Source: Planctomycetaceae bacterium
GTDB taxonomy: Bacteria > Planctomycetota > Planctomycetia > Planctomycetales > Planctomycetaceae
Assembly (NCBI GenBank): GCA_020638955.1
Contig: JACKHO010000001.1
Span: forward strand, 1,054,001-1,118,000
Length of the DNA: 64,000 nucleotides
Direction: 5' to 3'
Position numbers and translations under genes: made by a program. The stretch's first letter is position 1. The number at the start of each line of letters is the position of its first letter. Below are positions 51,325 to 59,466 of this stretch, piece by piece. Under the pieces are notes generated by a model, which saw only the letters and a list, made by a program, of their open reading frames with translations, was not told the origin of the DNA and ran no database searches.

Positions 51325-52764
51325 ATGCATTCACAACATACCACGCGACGGGATTTCCTTTCCTGGACGAGCCACGGACTGGGCTCGGCGGCACTGGCAT
51401 CGCTCATGCTCGCCGATGGCAGCGCCTCGGCTGGCATCACGCCAGCTCAGTCACGCGACCCCTGGCCGCACTTCGAAGCGCCCGCAAAACGCGTCATCCA
51501 CATTTGTGCATTTGGCGGCGTCAGTCAGGTCGACTCGTTCGACTACAAGCCGACTCTCGAAAAGTACCACGGTAAGAAGTACGGCGGTATCGATGCGGCC
51601 GACGTGTTCTTCGGCCAAATCGGACTACTGCGGCAGAGCGACTGGAAGTTCAAACAGCGGGGCGAATCCGGAATGTGGATTTCGGAGCTGTTTCCGCATC
51701 TCGCGGAAGTTGCCGACGAACTAACCATGATTCGTTCGATGTACGCCGAAACATCGAATCACACCCCGGCCACCTTTCAGGAAAACACCGGATTCCGACT
51801 CAACGGCTTTCCCGTCGCCGGGGCGTGGATGTCGTATGGCATGGGAGCGGAGACCGACTCACTCCCCGCGTACGTGGTTATTCCCGACCCGCGCGGCCTG
51901 CCCGCCGGCGGGTCGATTAACTGGAGCAATGGATTCCTGCCAGCCCAGCATCAGGGAGTGGTCATTCGCAGTCAGGGGACTCCCATCGATGACTTATTCC
52001 CCGAACGTGAAATCTCCGAGCAGACGGAGTCCGCCAGTCGCGCTCTGCTCAACCAGTTGAACCAACAGCACGTGGAATATCGCGGCGCCGAAGACGCACT
52101 CGCTGCCCGGATCAAAAGTTACGAACTCGCCGCACGCATGCAGTTGGCTGTTCCGGAAGTCACGAACCTCGATGGAGAGACGGAAGCGACGCACCAGTTG
52201 TATGGAACGGAAGACGAAACGACGCGAGATTTCGGTCGCGGCTGCCTTTTGGCGCGAAGACTATTGGAAAAGGGCGTGCGGTTCGTCCAACTGTTCTCCG
52301 GCGGAGCATTCGGCTCGCCGCGTATCAACTGGGATGGACACGAGGACATGGTGAGAAATCATGGTCGGGAAGCGGGCCGCATCGACAAACCAATTTCCGG
52401 GCTGATCAGCGACCTTCGCCAGCGCGGGATGCTCGATGACACGCTCCTGTTGTTTACCAGCGAATTTGGTCGCACTCCATTTACCCAGTCGGCCTCAGAC
52501 GTCCTCGGCATTGGCCGAGACCATAACCAGTACGGATTCTGCGTGTGGATGGCCGGAGCCGGACTGAAGCACGGACTGGCCTACGGTTCCAGCGACGACA
52601 TTGGCTGGAAAGCCGTCGAGAACCGCGTGCACTGGCACGATTTCCACGCCACGGTTCTGCATTTGCTCGGTATCGATCACACCCGGCTGACGTACTACCA
52701 CAACGGCATCGAACGCCGCCTCACCAACGTCCACGGCGAAATCTTGACAGATATCCTGTCGTAG
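51325..52764 (+). CDS. DUF1501 protein with Tat-like signal
   Basis: 479 residues from ATG 51325, six bases after the DUF1553 gene, so the two are cotranscribed. The signal begins TTRRDFLSW, a twin-arginine motif. Family blocks: VIHICAFGGVSQVDSFDYKP, ELTMIRSMYAETSNHTPA, KGVRFVQLFSGGAFGSP, LLLFTSEFGRTPFTQ and GRDHNQYGFCVWMAGAGLKH. It has a sulfatase-like fold with conserved Asp/His for metal. It has the same family and similar length as the orphan at 29450, but this one has its usual partner. The pair is the standard planctomycete unit. The substrate is unknown. Confidence 0.92.
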   Translation: MHSQHTTRRDFLSWTSHGLGSAALASLMLADGSASAGITPAQSRDPWPHFEAPAKRVIHICAFGGVSQVDSFDYKPTLEKYHGKKYGGIDAADVFFGQIGLLRQSDWKFKQRGESGMWISELFPHLAEVADELTMIRSMYAETSNHTPATFQENTGFRLNGFPVAGAWMSYGMGAETDSLPAYVVIPDPRGLPAGGSINWSNGFLPAQHQGVVIRSQGTPIDDLFPEREISEQTESASRALLNQLNQQHVEYRGAEDALAARIKSYELAARMQLAVPEVTNLDGETEATHQLYGTEDETTRDFGRGCLLARRLLEKGVRFVQLFSGGAFGSPRINWDGHEDMVRNHGREAGRIDKPISGLISDLRQRGMLDDTLLLFTSEFGRTPFTQSASDVLGIGRDHNQYGFCVWMAGAGLKHGLAYGSSDDIGWKAVENRVHWHDFHATVLHLLGIDHTRLTYYHNGIERRLTNVHGEILTDILS

Positions 52765-52782
52765 ACATTCAGTAGGGTGGAG

Positions 52783-52810
52783 GCGTGCGCCCCGCGCAGC
52801 GGAAGCACGC
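52783..52810. repeat. GC-rich hairpin between convergent genes
   Basis: TGCGC-CCC-GCGCA (52786-52798) forms a tight hairpin, and GCGTGC (52783-52788) can instead pair with GCACGC (52805-52810). It lies in the 70-base gap between the convergent DUF1501 and dnaE2 genes. It could serve as a two-way terminator, though no T-run follows, or be a genome-wide palindromic element. Assignment is tentative. Confidence 0.4.
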
Positions 52811-52834
52811 GGATATAAATGTCACACTTCTAGG

Positions 52835-55800
52835 TTAGCGGAAGTCGCGTGATTTGGTTTGTACGGCGTGGAGTTTGTCCGACAAATCGACAATGCGGTT
52901 GGCGACCACATGGATGACACTGTCTTTGGACTGCACGTAGCCATGCACCAGCCACGCGCGGGAATGATGCGTGATTTTCCGATAGCGGTCCCACGTCTGC
53001 TGATGAACCACCAAATTTGCAGCGCCGGTTTCATCTTCAATGGTGACGAAGGTAATCCCTTTAGCTGTGCTGGGGCGTTGCCTTAGCAGGACCAGTCCCG
53101 CCACGCGCACGGAGTTGTTGTTGGCAATGTGCTTTAAGTCTCCATTGGGAATGACTCGAAGCTGATCGAGTTCCTCGCGATAGAACGACAAGGGATGTGC
53201 CCGCAAAGACAAAGACGTGGTGCGGTAGTCCGCGTGGACTTCCTGTTCGGCGGACATTTGCGGCAGTTCCGGCGTAATGTCGTCCACGAAATGTTGCGGG
53301 GAGAACAGAGACGGCTGCGTGGGAGAGTCGGACTGGGCGAGGCTGTTCCAGAATGAGAGACGACGGTTCTCGTTCAGACTGCGAAAGGCGTCTGCATCGG
53401 ACAGGCGGGCCAGTTCTGTGCGTGACAGTTGCGTGCGCACGAGAAATTCGTCCATGGTCGAAAACGGGCCATGCATCCGTGCCTGCACAACAGTCTCAAT
53501 GGTTTCCTGCCTCAATCCGGAAATGAGCCGAAAGCCGAGACGCAAAGCCTGATTTTCAATGGTGCAGCTCCAGTCACTGAAATTGACGTCGATGGGAAGA
53601 ACTTCGACGTTGTGGTCACGGGCATCACGGATGAGTTGTGCCGGGGCATAAAAGCCCATGGGCTGACTGTTGATAATGCTCGCGGCAAACTCAGCGGGAT
53701 AGTGGCATTTCAGCCACGAAGAAACATACACCAGCAATGCAAAACTCGCCGCGTGCGACTCGGGGAATCCGTACTCGCCAAACCCCCGAATTTGATTAAA
53801 CACCCGTTCTGCATATTCGCCAGTGAGCCCGTTCTCCTGCATCCCGGCCAGGAGTTTGCGGCGGAACTGGTCAATGAGCCCGGGACGTCGCCACGCGGCC
53901 ATGGCTCGACGTAACTGATCTGCTTCGCCCGGCGTGAATCCGGCGGCCACAATGGAAAGCTGCATGCACTGTTCCTGAAACAGCGGTACTCCCAGCGTTT
54001 TCTTCAGCACGCGTTTGATGTTTTCGTTGGGATACGTCACCGGTTCTTCGCCATTGCGTCGGCGGAGGTAAGGATGCACCATGTCCCCCTGAATGGGGCC
54101 GGGGCGAACAATGGAAACTTCAATGACGAGGTCGTAGTAGCAGCGGGGCTTCAGTCGGGGGAGCATCGACATTTGAGCCCGGCTTTCAATTTGAAAAACG
54201 CCAATGGTGTCGGCCCGACAAATCATGTCGTAAACCTTGGTGTCGTCTTCCGGGACGTTCGCCAGCGTCAGGTCAAGGTCATGGTGCTGCTTGACAAGTT
54301 CAAAACATTTGCGAATGGCGGTCAACATGCCCAGCGACAAACAATCGACCTTCAGAATTCCCAGTTCATCAAGGTCATCTTTGTTCCACTGCACCACCGT
54401 GCGGCCCTCCATGGCGGCATTTTCAATGGGCACCAGACAATGCAGCGGCCCGCGTGTCATGACCATCCCTCCCGTGTGCTGCGACAGGTGACGTGGGAAC
54501 CCCAGAAGCTCGGTGACCAGTGAAATAAACCGCTTCCCAATTGCAGACGCAGGATTCAGTCCCACTTCCTTGCAACGAATCGGAAACTTCTCTCCCGTGC
54601 TGTGATAGCCTGCGTTCTTGGCCAGCCGGTCAATCAAATCCTGCGACAGCCCCAATGCTTTGCCAACATCTCGAATGGCGGAACGGGGACGATACGTCAC
54701 CGTGACGGCTGTCATCCCCGTTCGTTCGCGGCCATATTTCGCATACAAATACTGCAAAACTTCTTCACGTCGTTCGTGTTCGAAGTCGATGTCGATGTCA
54801 GGGGCTTCATTCCGTTCGCGACTGATGAAGCGTTCAAAGAGAACTTCAATCCGGCTGGGATCCACCGACGTCACATCCAGGCAATAACAAACCACCGAAT
54901 TCGCCGCCGACCCACGTCCCTGACAAAGAATATCTCGCGAGCGGGCGAATCGCACCAAATCCCACACCGTCAGAAAATACGGCTCGTACTGTAATTCTTC
55001 AATGAGCTGCAGCTCATGCTGAAGAAGCCCGCGAACCTTTTCGGGCACTCCTTCAGGGAAACGACGCTGAGCACCATCCCACGTCAACTGCGTGAGGTAC
55101 TCCATGGGACTCATCCCCTCGGGAGCCAGTTCCCTCGGGTACTCGTACCGCAGTTCATCGAGCGAAAACGTGCACTGGTCAGCAATTTCCACAGTGCGCG
55201 CGAGCAGTTCCTCATGTCCGCGATACAGAATGTTCAAGTCAGCCAGCAAGCGCAAATGGCGTTCTCGATTCGGCTGCAACAGGTGCCCCGCCTGGGCGAC
55301 GGATGTGCGATAACGAACCGCGGTAATGACGTCATGGAGCATCCGGCGCGTCGGCGTATGAAACAGAACTCCGCCACTGGCGACCAGTGGAATGGAGGTT
55401 TGCAATTCCAGTCCCCGAAGCCAGGCGAGACGTTTGTCGTCGTGAGGGCCACGGAACAACTCGGCGAGCAGGTAGCAGCGGTCACCAAACAATTCGCGGT
55501 ATTGATGCAGCCTCGCGACATCAATTTGTTCGGTGTGCGCAGGAGGAAGAACGCCAGCCAGCAAGTCGGTGTGATGCTGTGCAATGTCGTCGAACGTCAG
55601 GTGGCAATCCCCCTTGGGAGCACGCCGTCGCCCTTTGGTAATCAAATGGCAAAGTTCACCATACCCGTTGCGATTCGTTGCCCAGAGCACGACGGGCGGT
55701 GCATCCTGCGGAGTCATTTCCGCGCCAATGAGCAGTTTGAGACCTGCGTCTTTGGCAGCCGCGTGGGCACGCACCACTCCCGCAACAGAGTTCTGGTCCG

Positions 55801-55918
55801 TGATGGCAATCGCGGCATATCCCAACTCCGCCGCCTGAGTCGCCAGCTCTTCGGGATGCGAAGCTCCCTGCAGAAACGAGAAGTTCGACAGACAATGCAG
55901 TTCGGCATAGGGCATCAT
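52835..55918 (-). CDS. dnaE2: Error-prone DNA polymerase III alpha subunit
   Basis: 1027 residues from ATG 55918; longer upstream frames lack family support. The start overlaps the imuB stop as ATGA (55915-55918), so translation is coupled. It is the C-family polymerase of the mutagenesis cassette. An N-terminal PHP domain (PYAELHCLSNFSFLQGASHP) is followed by palm motifs with catalytic acids PDIDIDFEHERR and LGILKVDCLSLGML, and GVPLFQEQCMQLSI. The C-terminal OB-fold region (VRVAGLVLLRQRPSTAKG) is typical of DnaE2. It carries out translesion synthesis with ImuA and ImuB. Confidence 0.95.
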   Translation of the reverse strand: MMPYAELHCLSNFSFLQGASHPEELATQAAELGYAAIAITDQNSVAGVVRAHAAAKDAGLKLLIGAEMTPQDAPPVVLWATNRNGYGELCHLITKGRRRAPKGDCHLTFDDIAQHHTDLLAGVLPPAHTEQIDVARLHQYRELFGDRCYLLAELFRGPHDDKRLAWLRGLELQTSIPLVASGGVLFHTPTRRMLHDVITAVRYRTSVAQAGHLLQPNRERHLRLLADLNILYRGHEELLARTVEIADQCTFSLDELRYEYPRELAPEGMSPMEYLTQLTWDGAQRRFPEGVPEKVRGLLQHELQLIEELQYEPYFLTVWDLVRFARSRDILCQGRGSAANSVVCYCLDVTSVDPSRIEVLFERFISRERNEAPDIDIDFEHERREEVLQYLYAKYGRERTGMTAVTVTYRPRSAIRDVGKALGLSQDLIDRLAKNAGYHSTGEKFPIRCKEVGLNPASAIGKRFISLVTELLGFPRHLSQHTGGMVMTRGPLHCLVPIENAAMEGRTVVQWNKDDLDELGILKVDCLSLGMLTAIRKCFELVKQHHDLDLTLANVPEDDTKVYDMICRADTIGVFQIESRAQMSMLPRLKPRCYYDLVIEVSIVRPGPIQGDMVHPYLRRRNGEEPVTYPNENIKRVLKKTLGVPLFQEQCMQLSIVAAGFTPGEADQLRRAMAAWRRPGLIDQFRRKLLAGMQENGLTGEYAERVFNQIRGFGEYGFPESHAASFALLVYVSSWLKCHYPAEFAASIINSQPMGFYAPAQLIRDARDHNVEVLPIDVNFSDWSCTIENQALRLGFRLISGLRQETIETVVQARMHGPFSTMDEFLVRTQLSRTELARLSDADAFRSLNENRRLSFWNSLAQSDSPTQPSLFSPQHFVDDITPELPQMSAEQEVHADYRTTSLSLRAHPLSFYREELDQLRVIPNGDLKHIANNNSVRVAGLVLLRQRPSTAKGITFVTIEDETGAANLVVHQQTWDRYRKITHHSRAWLVHGYVQSKDSVIHVVANRIVDLSDKLHAVQTKSRDFR

Positions 55919-57453
55919 GCAATCTCGCCATGCAGAAACCATTGGCGTGTGTCGAGTCGCTGGAAAATCCACCAGCGTTGTCCGGTGTGGGTTTCCACTC
56001 TGTAGTAGTCGCGACGCACTGCCCGGCGCCACCAACCCGACTCCACACGTTCGGGCCCCCACACGTGGTGGAGTTCACTCAATTGTCCCTGCCATTTAAT
56101 GACGGCTGGCCGCGAGTGATGACACATTCGCAGCACATCCACCGGTTGGGGAAATGCCGCCAACAGCAGTGGCCGCTCCCACAATTGCGGAACCAAGCCC
56201 GCGTCGAGCGATACGTCGTAAATCTCTGAGGATTCGATTGCCGAACGTAACCTGGTTTGATGCTCCGGGATGGCATCGGGGACGAGTTCGAGGTGACTGA
56301 CATGGGCAGATCCCAGCCGCCCATGCAAACGGGTGACGAGTGTGTCGATGTCCTTCCGCAACGCGATTTGATGTTCATCGAAGAGGGAAAGTCGCACGCA
56401 TTGCAGGCGTCCCACCTGTTTTGCTGTCATCTGAACCGTCGCCACGGCAAACGAGAGCGCGGCTCGCTCCCACTTCATTTGGCACAGTTCAACGAGGAGT
56501 GGCTCATCAACAGTAGGCCGCCCCAGATCAATCATCCACGCGAGCTGCGTTCCCGCCATTTCACCCTGCCACACGACGTGCAACTGGCTGAGTCCCAACT
56601 GCCGTTTCGCAAGTCGCTGCAGCAAACGCTTGAGTAACTGCAGCGAGATTTCTTCAATCCAGTGCGGCTGTGTTAAAGGATGCTCAAATTGACGCCGTTC
56701 ACGAAAAATTGGTGGCGGGAGATACGGAGTGAGCAGCTCGGGGATATCACCAAGGAACTGGCCAATTCGCCGGGTGACAGCCCGTCCCACGCGACTGACC
56801 AGACTGTTTCGATTCAACGCCAGAAGCTGTCCAATGCTGTCAATTCCCAAGCGGCGAAATACCGAGTGGGCCTCGGGATTCAGCCGCAGCGTTTCAATCG
56901 ACAGCGCATTGAGTCGGTCCAGTTCACCAGCCGGCAGAACGCGAAATCGATTCGGCATGTGCACCCCATGTGCCAGTGCCCAGGCCGCTCCAATGGTCTC
57001 GGCGACGGCGCATTGCAGTTGAAATCCCTTGCTCACAAAGGTGGCGCAGACCGACTTCGCCCATTCCGATTCACCTCCATACAAATGCGCCACGCCTGTT
57101 AAGTCGAGAAGCAAGGCATCGGGTTCTTCCGCTTCGTTGAGAGCAACCAGCGGACTGAACTGCTGAGCTACGACCGCCAACCGTTCCAGCAAAATCCGAT
57201 CGAACTCTGGATTCACTGCGACCAGTTTCAAAGGCCTGCGGTCGGGGCAGAGTGTCTGCGCCTCGGAAACCGGCATGCCGCTGCGCACTCCTGCTTGTGC
57301 CGCCCACCGATTCGTCAGCGTGACAAACTCTCCGCGGCCGGGACGCTGCTCGAACAGTGCGAGCGGTAATGTCTGAAATCGCGGCTCAACCGACTCCAGC
57401 CGTTGGATGGGCCAGTTCGGGAACCACAGGCAGGCGTAGCGTTTCTTCGTCAT
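55915..57453 (-). CDS. imuB: ImuB, inactive Y-family polymerase-like protein
   Basis: 512 residues from ATG 57453, which has AGGA a short distance upstream; the frame runs back to 57855 but overlaps imuA there. It starts MTKKRYACLWFPNWPIQRLE, the ImuB type. ImuB proteins resemble Y-family polymerases but lack the catalytic acids and act as the hub joining ImuA, DnaE2 and the sliding clamp. I see RSGMPVSEAQTLCPD and DALLLDLTGVAHLYGGE of the Y-family fold. The gene overlaps imuA at its start by 68 bases and dnaE2 at its end by four bases. Confidence 0.92.
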   Translation of the reverse strand: MTKKRYACLWFPNWPIQRLESVEPRFQTLPLALFEQRPGRGEFVTLTNRWAAQAGVRSGMPVSEAQTLCPDRRPLKLVAVNPEFDRILLERLAVVAQQFSPLVALNEAEEPDALLLDLTGVAHLYGGESEWAKSVCATFVSKGFQLQCAVAETIGAAWALAHGVHMPNRFRVLPAGELDRLNALSIETLRLNPEAHSVFRRLGIDSIGQLLALNRNSLVSRVGRAVTRRIGQFLGDIPELLTPYLPPPIFRERRQFEHPLTQPHWIEEISLQLLKRLLQRLAKRQLGLSQLHVVWQGEMAGTQLAWMIDLGRPTVDEPLLVELCQMKWERAALSFAVATVQMTAKQVGRLQCVRLSLFDEHQIALRKDIDTLVTRLHGRLGSAHVSHLELVPDAIPEHQTRLRSAIESSEIYDVSLDAGLVPQLWERPLLLAAFPQPVDVLRMCHHSRPAVIKWQGQLSELHHVWGPERVESGWWRRAVRRDYYRVETHTGQRWWIFQRLDTRQWFLHGEIA

Positions 57454-58126
57454 GAAACTGTCCTGTTTCGTCGACACCAACAATGACTGACAGCCCGGCA
57501 TTTCCCGTTCGCGACCGCAGCACTTCAATGCGAAACCGCGGCTGGCCGTGGAGCGAGGGAAGTACCTCCACCTGCAATCGGACCTCGCCCCAGCAACGAT
57601 GCAATCTCCGCTGGGGACCAAACACAAACATCGCCAGCGCTCCGGCATCTTCCGCGGCAATTTGATAACGCCGAAACGTGGTGGCGTCTCCCTTTGGTTC
57701 CAACACCCACAACAACGGCAGCGACCGGCAGCGCAAGGCCTGATCGCAACTCCACAACAACTCTTCATCTGTCGGCGGAGTGACATACAGCACCTGCGAC
57801 AACGGGAATCCCAGGGACTGCAGCGTCGGCGCATGGATCGATTGAGTAGGATCAATCAGCATCCAGGGCAGGTCGCGAGAAACAAGGTGCCGCGCCACCA
57901 GCAATGACGCTATGGCGGCTTCGTTGGCCGAGCGGTATCCCACCCATTCGATAAATGTTCCCCGACGAATTCCCCCGCCGGAAAAGAGGCTGTCGATGGC
58001 GGCACATCCCGTGGACGCCAGCTCCGGGCCAGTACCACGCTGCGTCTGCCCCAGGGCACGCATGCGTTGTCGCAGCTCGGCAACAATTTCCGTCGATGGT
58101 TTGCTGACAGCCATAACATGAATCAT
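57386..58126 (-). CDS. imuA: ImuA, RecA-like accessory protein of the mutagenesis cassette
   Basis: 246 residues from ATG 58126 (58114 is an alternative). It is a RecA-like fold of the ImuA/SulA-like family: STGCAAIDSLFSGGGIRRGT, then WVGYRSANEAAIASLLVARH where RecA has its Walker A loop. No GK[ST] is present, so ATP binding is doubtful, as in other ImuA proteins. LPWMLIDPTQSIHAPTL is the Walker-B-like strand. It is the first gene of the leftward imuA-imuB-dnaE2 operon. Two dyads 40-80 bases upstream may be SOS operators. Confidence 0.88.
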   Translation of the reverse strand: MIHVMAVSKPSTEIVAELRQRMRALGQTQRGTGPELASTGCAAIDSLFSGGGIRRGTFIEWVGYRSANEAAIASLLVARHLVSRDLPWMLIDPTQSIHAPTLQSLGFPLSQVLYVTPPTDEELLWSCDQALRCRSLPLLWVLEPKGDATTFRRYQIAAEDAGALAMFVFGPQRRLHRCWGEVRLQVEVLPSLHGQPRFRIEVLRSRTGNAGLSVIVGVDETGQFHDEETLRLPVVPELAHPTAGVG

Positions 58127-58165
58127 TCAAACAGGTAGCGATTTTCACATCCCTCGAAAATTCGC

Positions 58166-58205
58166 GAACTTCGTTCTCGCACTGCACGAAACGATACAAA
58201 TGTAT
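58166..58205. promoter_or_regulatory. Candidate SOS-type operator dyads upstream of imuA
   Basis: Two palindromes lie 40-80 bases upstream of imuA: GAACTTCGTTC (58166-58176, GAAC-N3-GTTC) and ATACAAATGTAT (58194-58205, ATACA-N2-TGTAT). The imuA cassette is LexA-controlled in many bacteria. The GAAC/GTTC halves resemble LexA half-sites, but the spacing of three differs from the Gram-positive (four) and alphaproteobacterial (seven) boxes. The planctomycete LexA site is not known to me, so this is only a candidate. Confidence 0.35.
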
Positions 58206-58286
58206 ACTAGTGTCGTCAATCCCGGGGGGAACCTTGAATTGGAATTCGAACAAGCCGCTGCGGCACAAAAAGGAGGCCCTGGTTTC

Positions 58287-58406
58287 ACCCTCCCAGGCGC
58301 AGCCAAATGGGAGGGTCGGATCGAGTTCACGAGATCCGGGGAGGGCACACTCGCATTTCCAGTCGCAACGTTACGCCTCCCCTCCCCTCGATCGGCTCGA
58401 CCCTCC
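58287..58406 (+). repeat. Alternative hairpins in a 509-base intergenic stretch
   Basis: ACCCTCCCA (58287-58295) pairs perfectly with TGGGAGGGT (58308-58316). The same strand GGAGGGTCG (58310-58318) also pairs perfectly with CGACCCTCC (58398-58406), so the two hairpins exclude each other. The gene-free stretch 58127-58635 also holds the operator dyads near imuA. Upstream of the nuclease-family gene this might act as a switch, or it may simply be a GC-rich palindromic element. No other gene is convincing here; an open frame at 58200-58463 was rejected. Confidence 0.4.
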
Positions 58407-58635
58407 GGCCAGAGAGTGAAGTGTTGCGGGAGCATCAACAAACTCGGTCCTCCCACGAAATGAATGTTGACCAACGGCAACACAGCAGCGATTGCAAGGC
58501 GATAATCTGAACGCACAACACAGACTTTGGTCGTCGCTCGCTTGTGATGTGGCGTCGCGCACGATAGCTTTGCGCGTTACCAATTTCCCAAAGTCCACGC
58601 CTCGTTCGAGGCTACTCGGTTGTGAGGAGAGGGCC

Positions 58636-59034
58636 ATGCTCGTTCCCATGGAACTTGCCCGAATTATCATCAGCGAAATCAACGATCAGCAGGTGGTGTT
58701 CCTCCGTGAAATTGACGGAGAACGGACCCTTCCCATTCTCATCGGAATTTTCGAAGCCACCAGCATCGACCGCCGCGTGCAGAGCATCGAACCGCAGCGG
58801 CCTCTCACGCACGACCTGCTGAAGTCCGCCATTACAGAACTCGGCGGCGAAGTGCAGGATGTGGTCATTACCAACCTTAAGGACCACACGTACTACGCTG
58901 TCATTCGCATTCGCAAAGATGGTGAAGTCATCGAACTCGACAGCCGCCCCAGCGACGCCATCGCCCTCTCAGTCCACTTCGACCCCCACGTCCCCATTCT
59001 GGTCTCCGAGGACGTCCTCAACGCGTCGATTTAA
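58636..59034 (+). CDS. Bifunctional nuclease-family (DUF151) protein
   Basis: 132 residues from ATG 58636, with GAGGAGAG upstream; a longer frame to 58492 lacks support. DUF151 motifs: IISEINDQQVVFLREIDGER, LPILIGIFEATSI, RPLTHDLLKSAITELGGE and VIELDSRPSDAIALSVHF. Plant relatives show DNase and RNase activity; the bacterial role is unclear. It is soluble. A zinc-ribbon/membrane gene starts nine bases downstream, so the two form an operon. Confidence 0.92.
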   Translation: MLVPMELARIIISEINDQQVVFLREIDGERTLPILIGIFEATSIDRRVQSIEPQRPLTHDLLKSAITELGGEVQDVVITNLKDHTYYAVIRIRKDGEVIELDSRPSDAIALSVHFDPHVPILVSEDVLNASI

Positions 59035-59043
59035 GGGCTCACC

Positions 59044-59394
59044 ATGTCGTTGATTCAATGCCCGAAGTGTCAAATTTCGTACTCACACATGCTCCGGTCC
59101 TGTCCGTCCTGTCAGACGCCGGTACCATCTGCCAGAGAGAAAATCGACTTCAACCAGTGCAAAGAATCCGCTTCAATCATGCTTGGACAGGGGAAACCAA
59201 CCGACGAGGTGGAACAGTTCCTTGTCGAACGTTATGGCGTGAGCCCAACGCAGGCAATGCAAATTGTCAGATCGACACGGCACAACGACTCGGGGAAAAA
59301 CCTGGGGTATATCGTCTCACGCGTCTTTCTGGTGTTGATTATCATCGCCATAGTGAGATACGTCATCGGCCTCTTCTTTATCAGCATGTTGTGA
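59044..59394 (+). CDS. Zinc-ribbon protein with one membrane helix
   Basis: 116 residues. Cysteine pairs CPKC and CPSC in the first 25 residues form a zinc ribbon; a short helical domain (SASIMLGQGKPTDEVEQFLV, then SPTQAMQIV) resembles a UBA-like or DUF-type helical pair; the C-terminus is one hydrophobic segment (VFLVLIIIAIVRYVIGLFF). The ribbon probably faces the cytoplasm. It is cotranscribed with the DUF151 gene. The function is not known. A similar two-part protein lies at 61243. Confidence 0.75.
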   Translation: MSLIQCPKCQISYSHMLRSCPSCQTPVPSAREKIDFNQCKESASIMLGQGKPTDEVEQFLVERYGVSPTQAMQIVRSTRHNDSGKNLGYIVSRVFLVLIIIAIVRYVIGLFFISML

Positions 59395-59466
59395 AACCGA
59401 CCACATTGAGGCCTACTCCGCCTCAGCGTAGCCGTTGCGTCAACCGAGAACTTGCCGGTTTCGCCT

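Noticed and set aside
55016..56005. 329-residue plus-strand frame opposite dnaE2
   Set aside because: Covered by the well-supported polymerase gene on the other strand; no motifs.
58200..58463. 87-residue frame in the imuA/DUF151 intergenic region
   Set aside because: Its sequence is largely the GC-rich inverted-repeat region and it lacks a ribosome-binding site and any family pattern.
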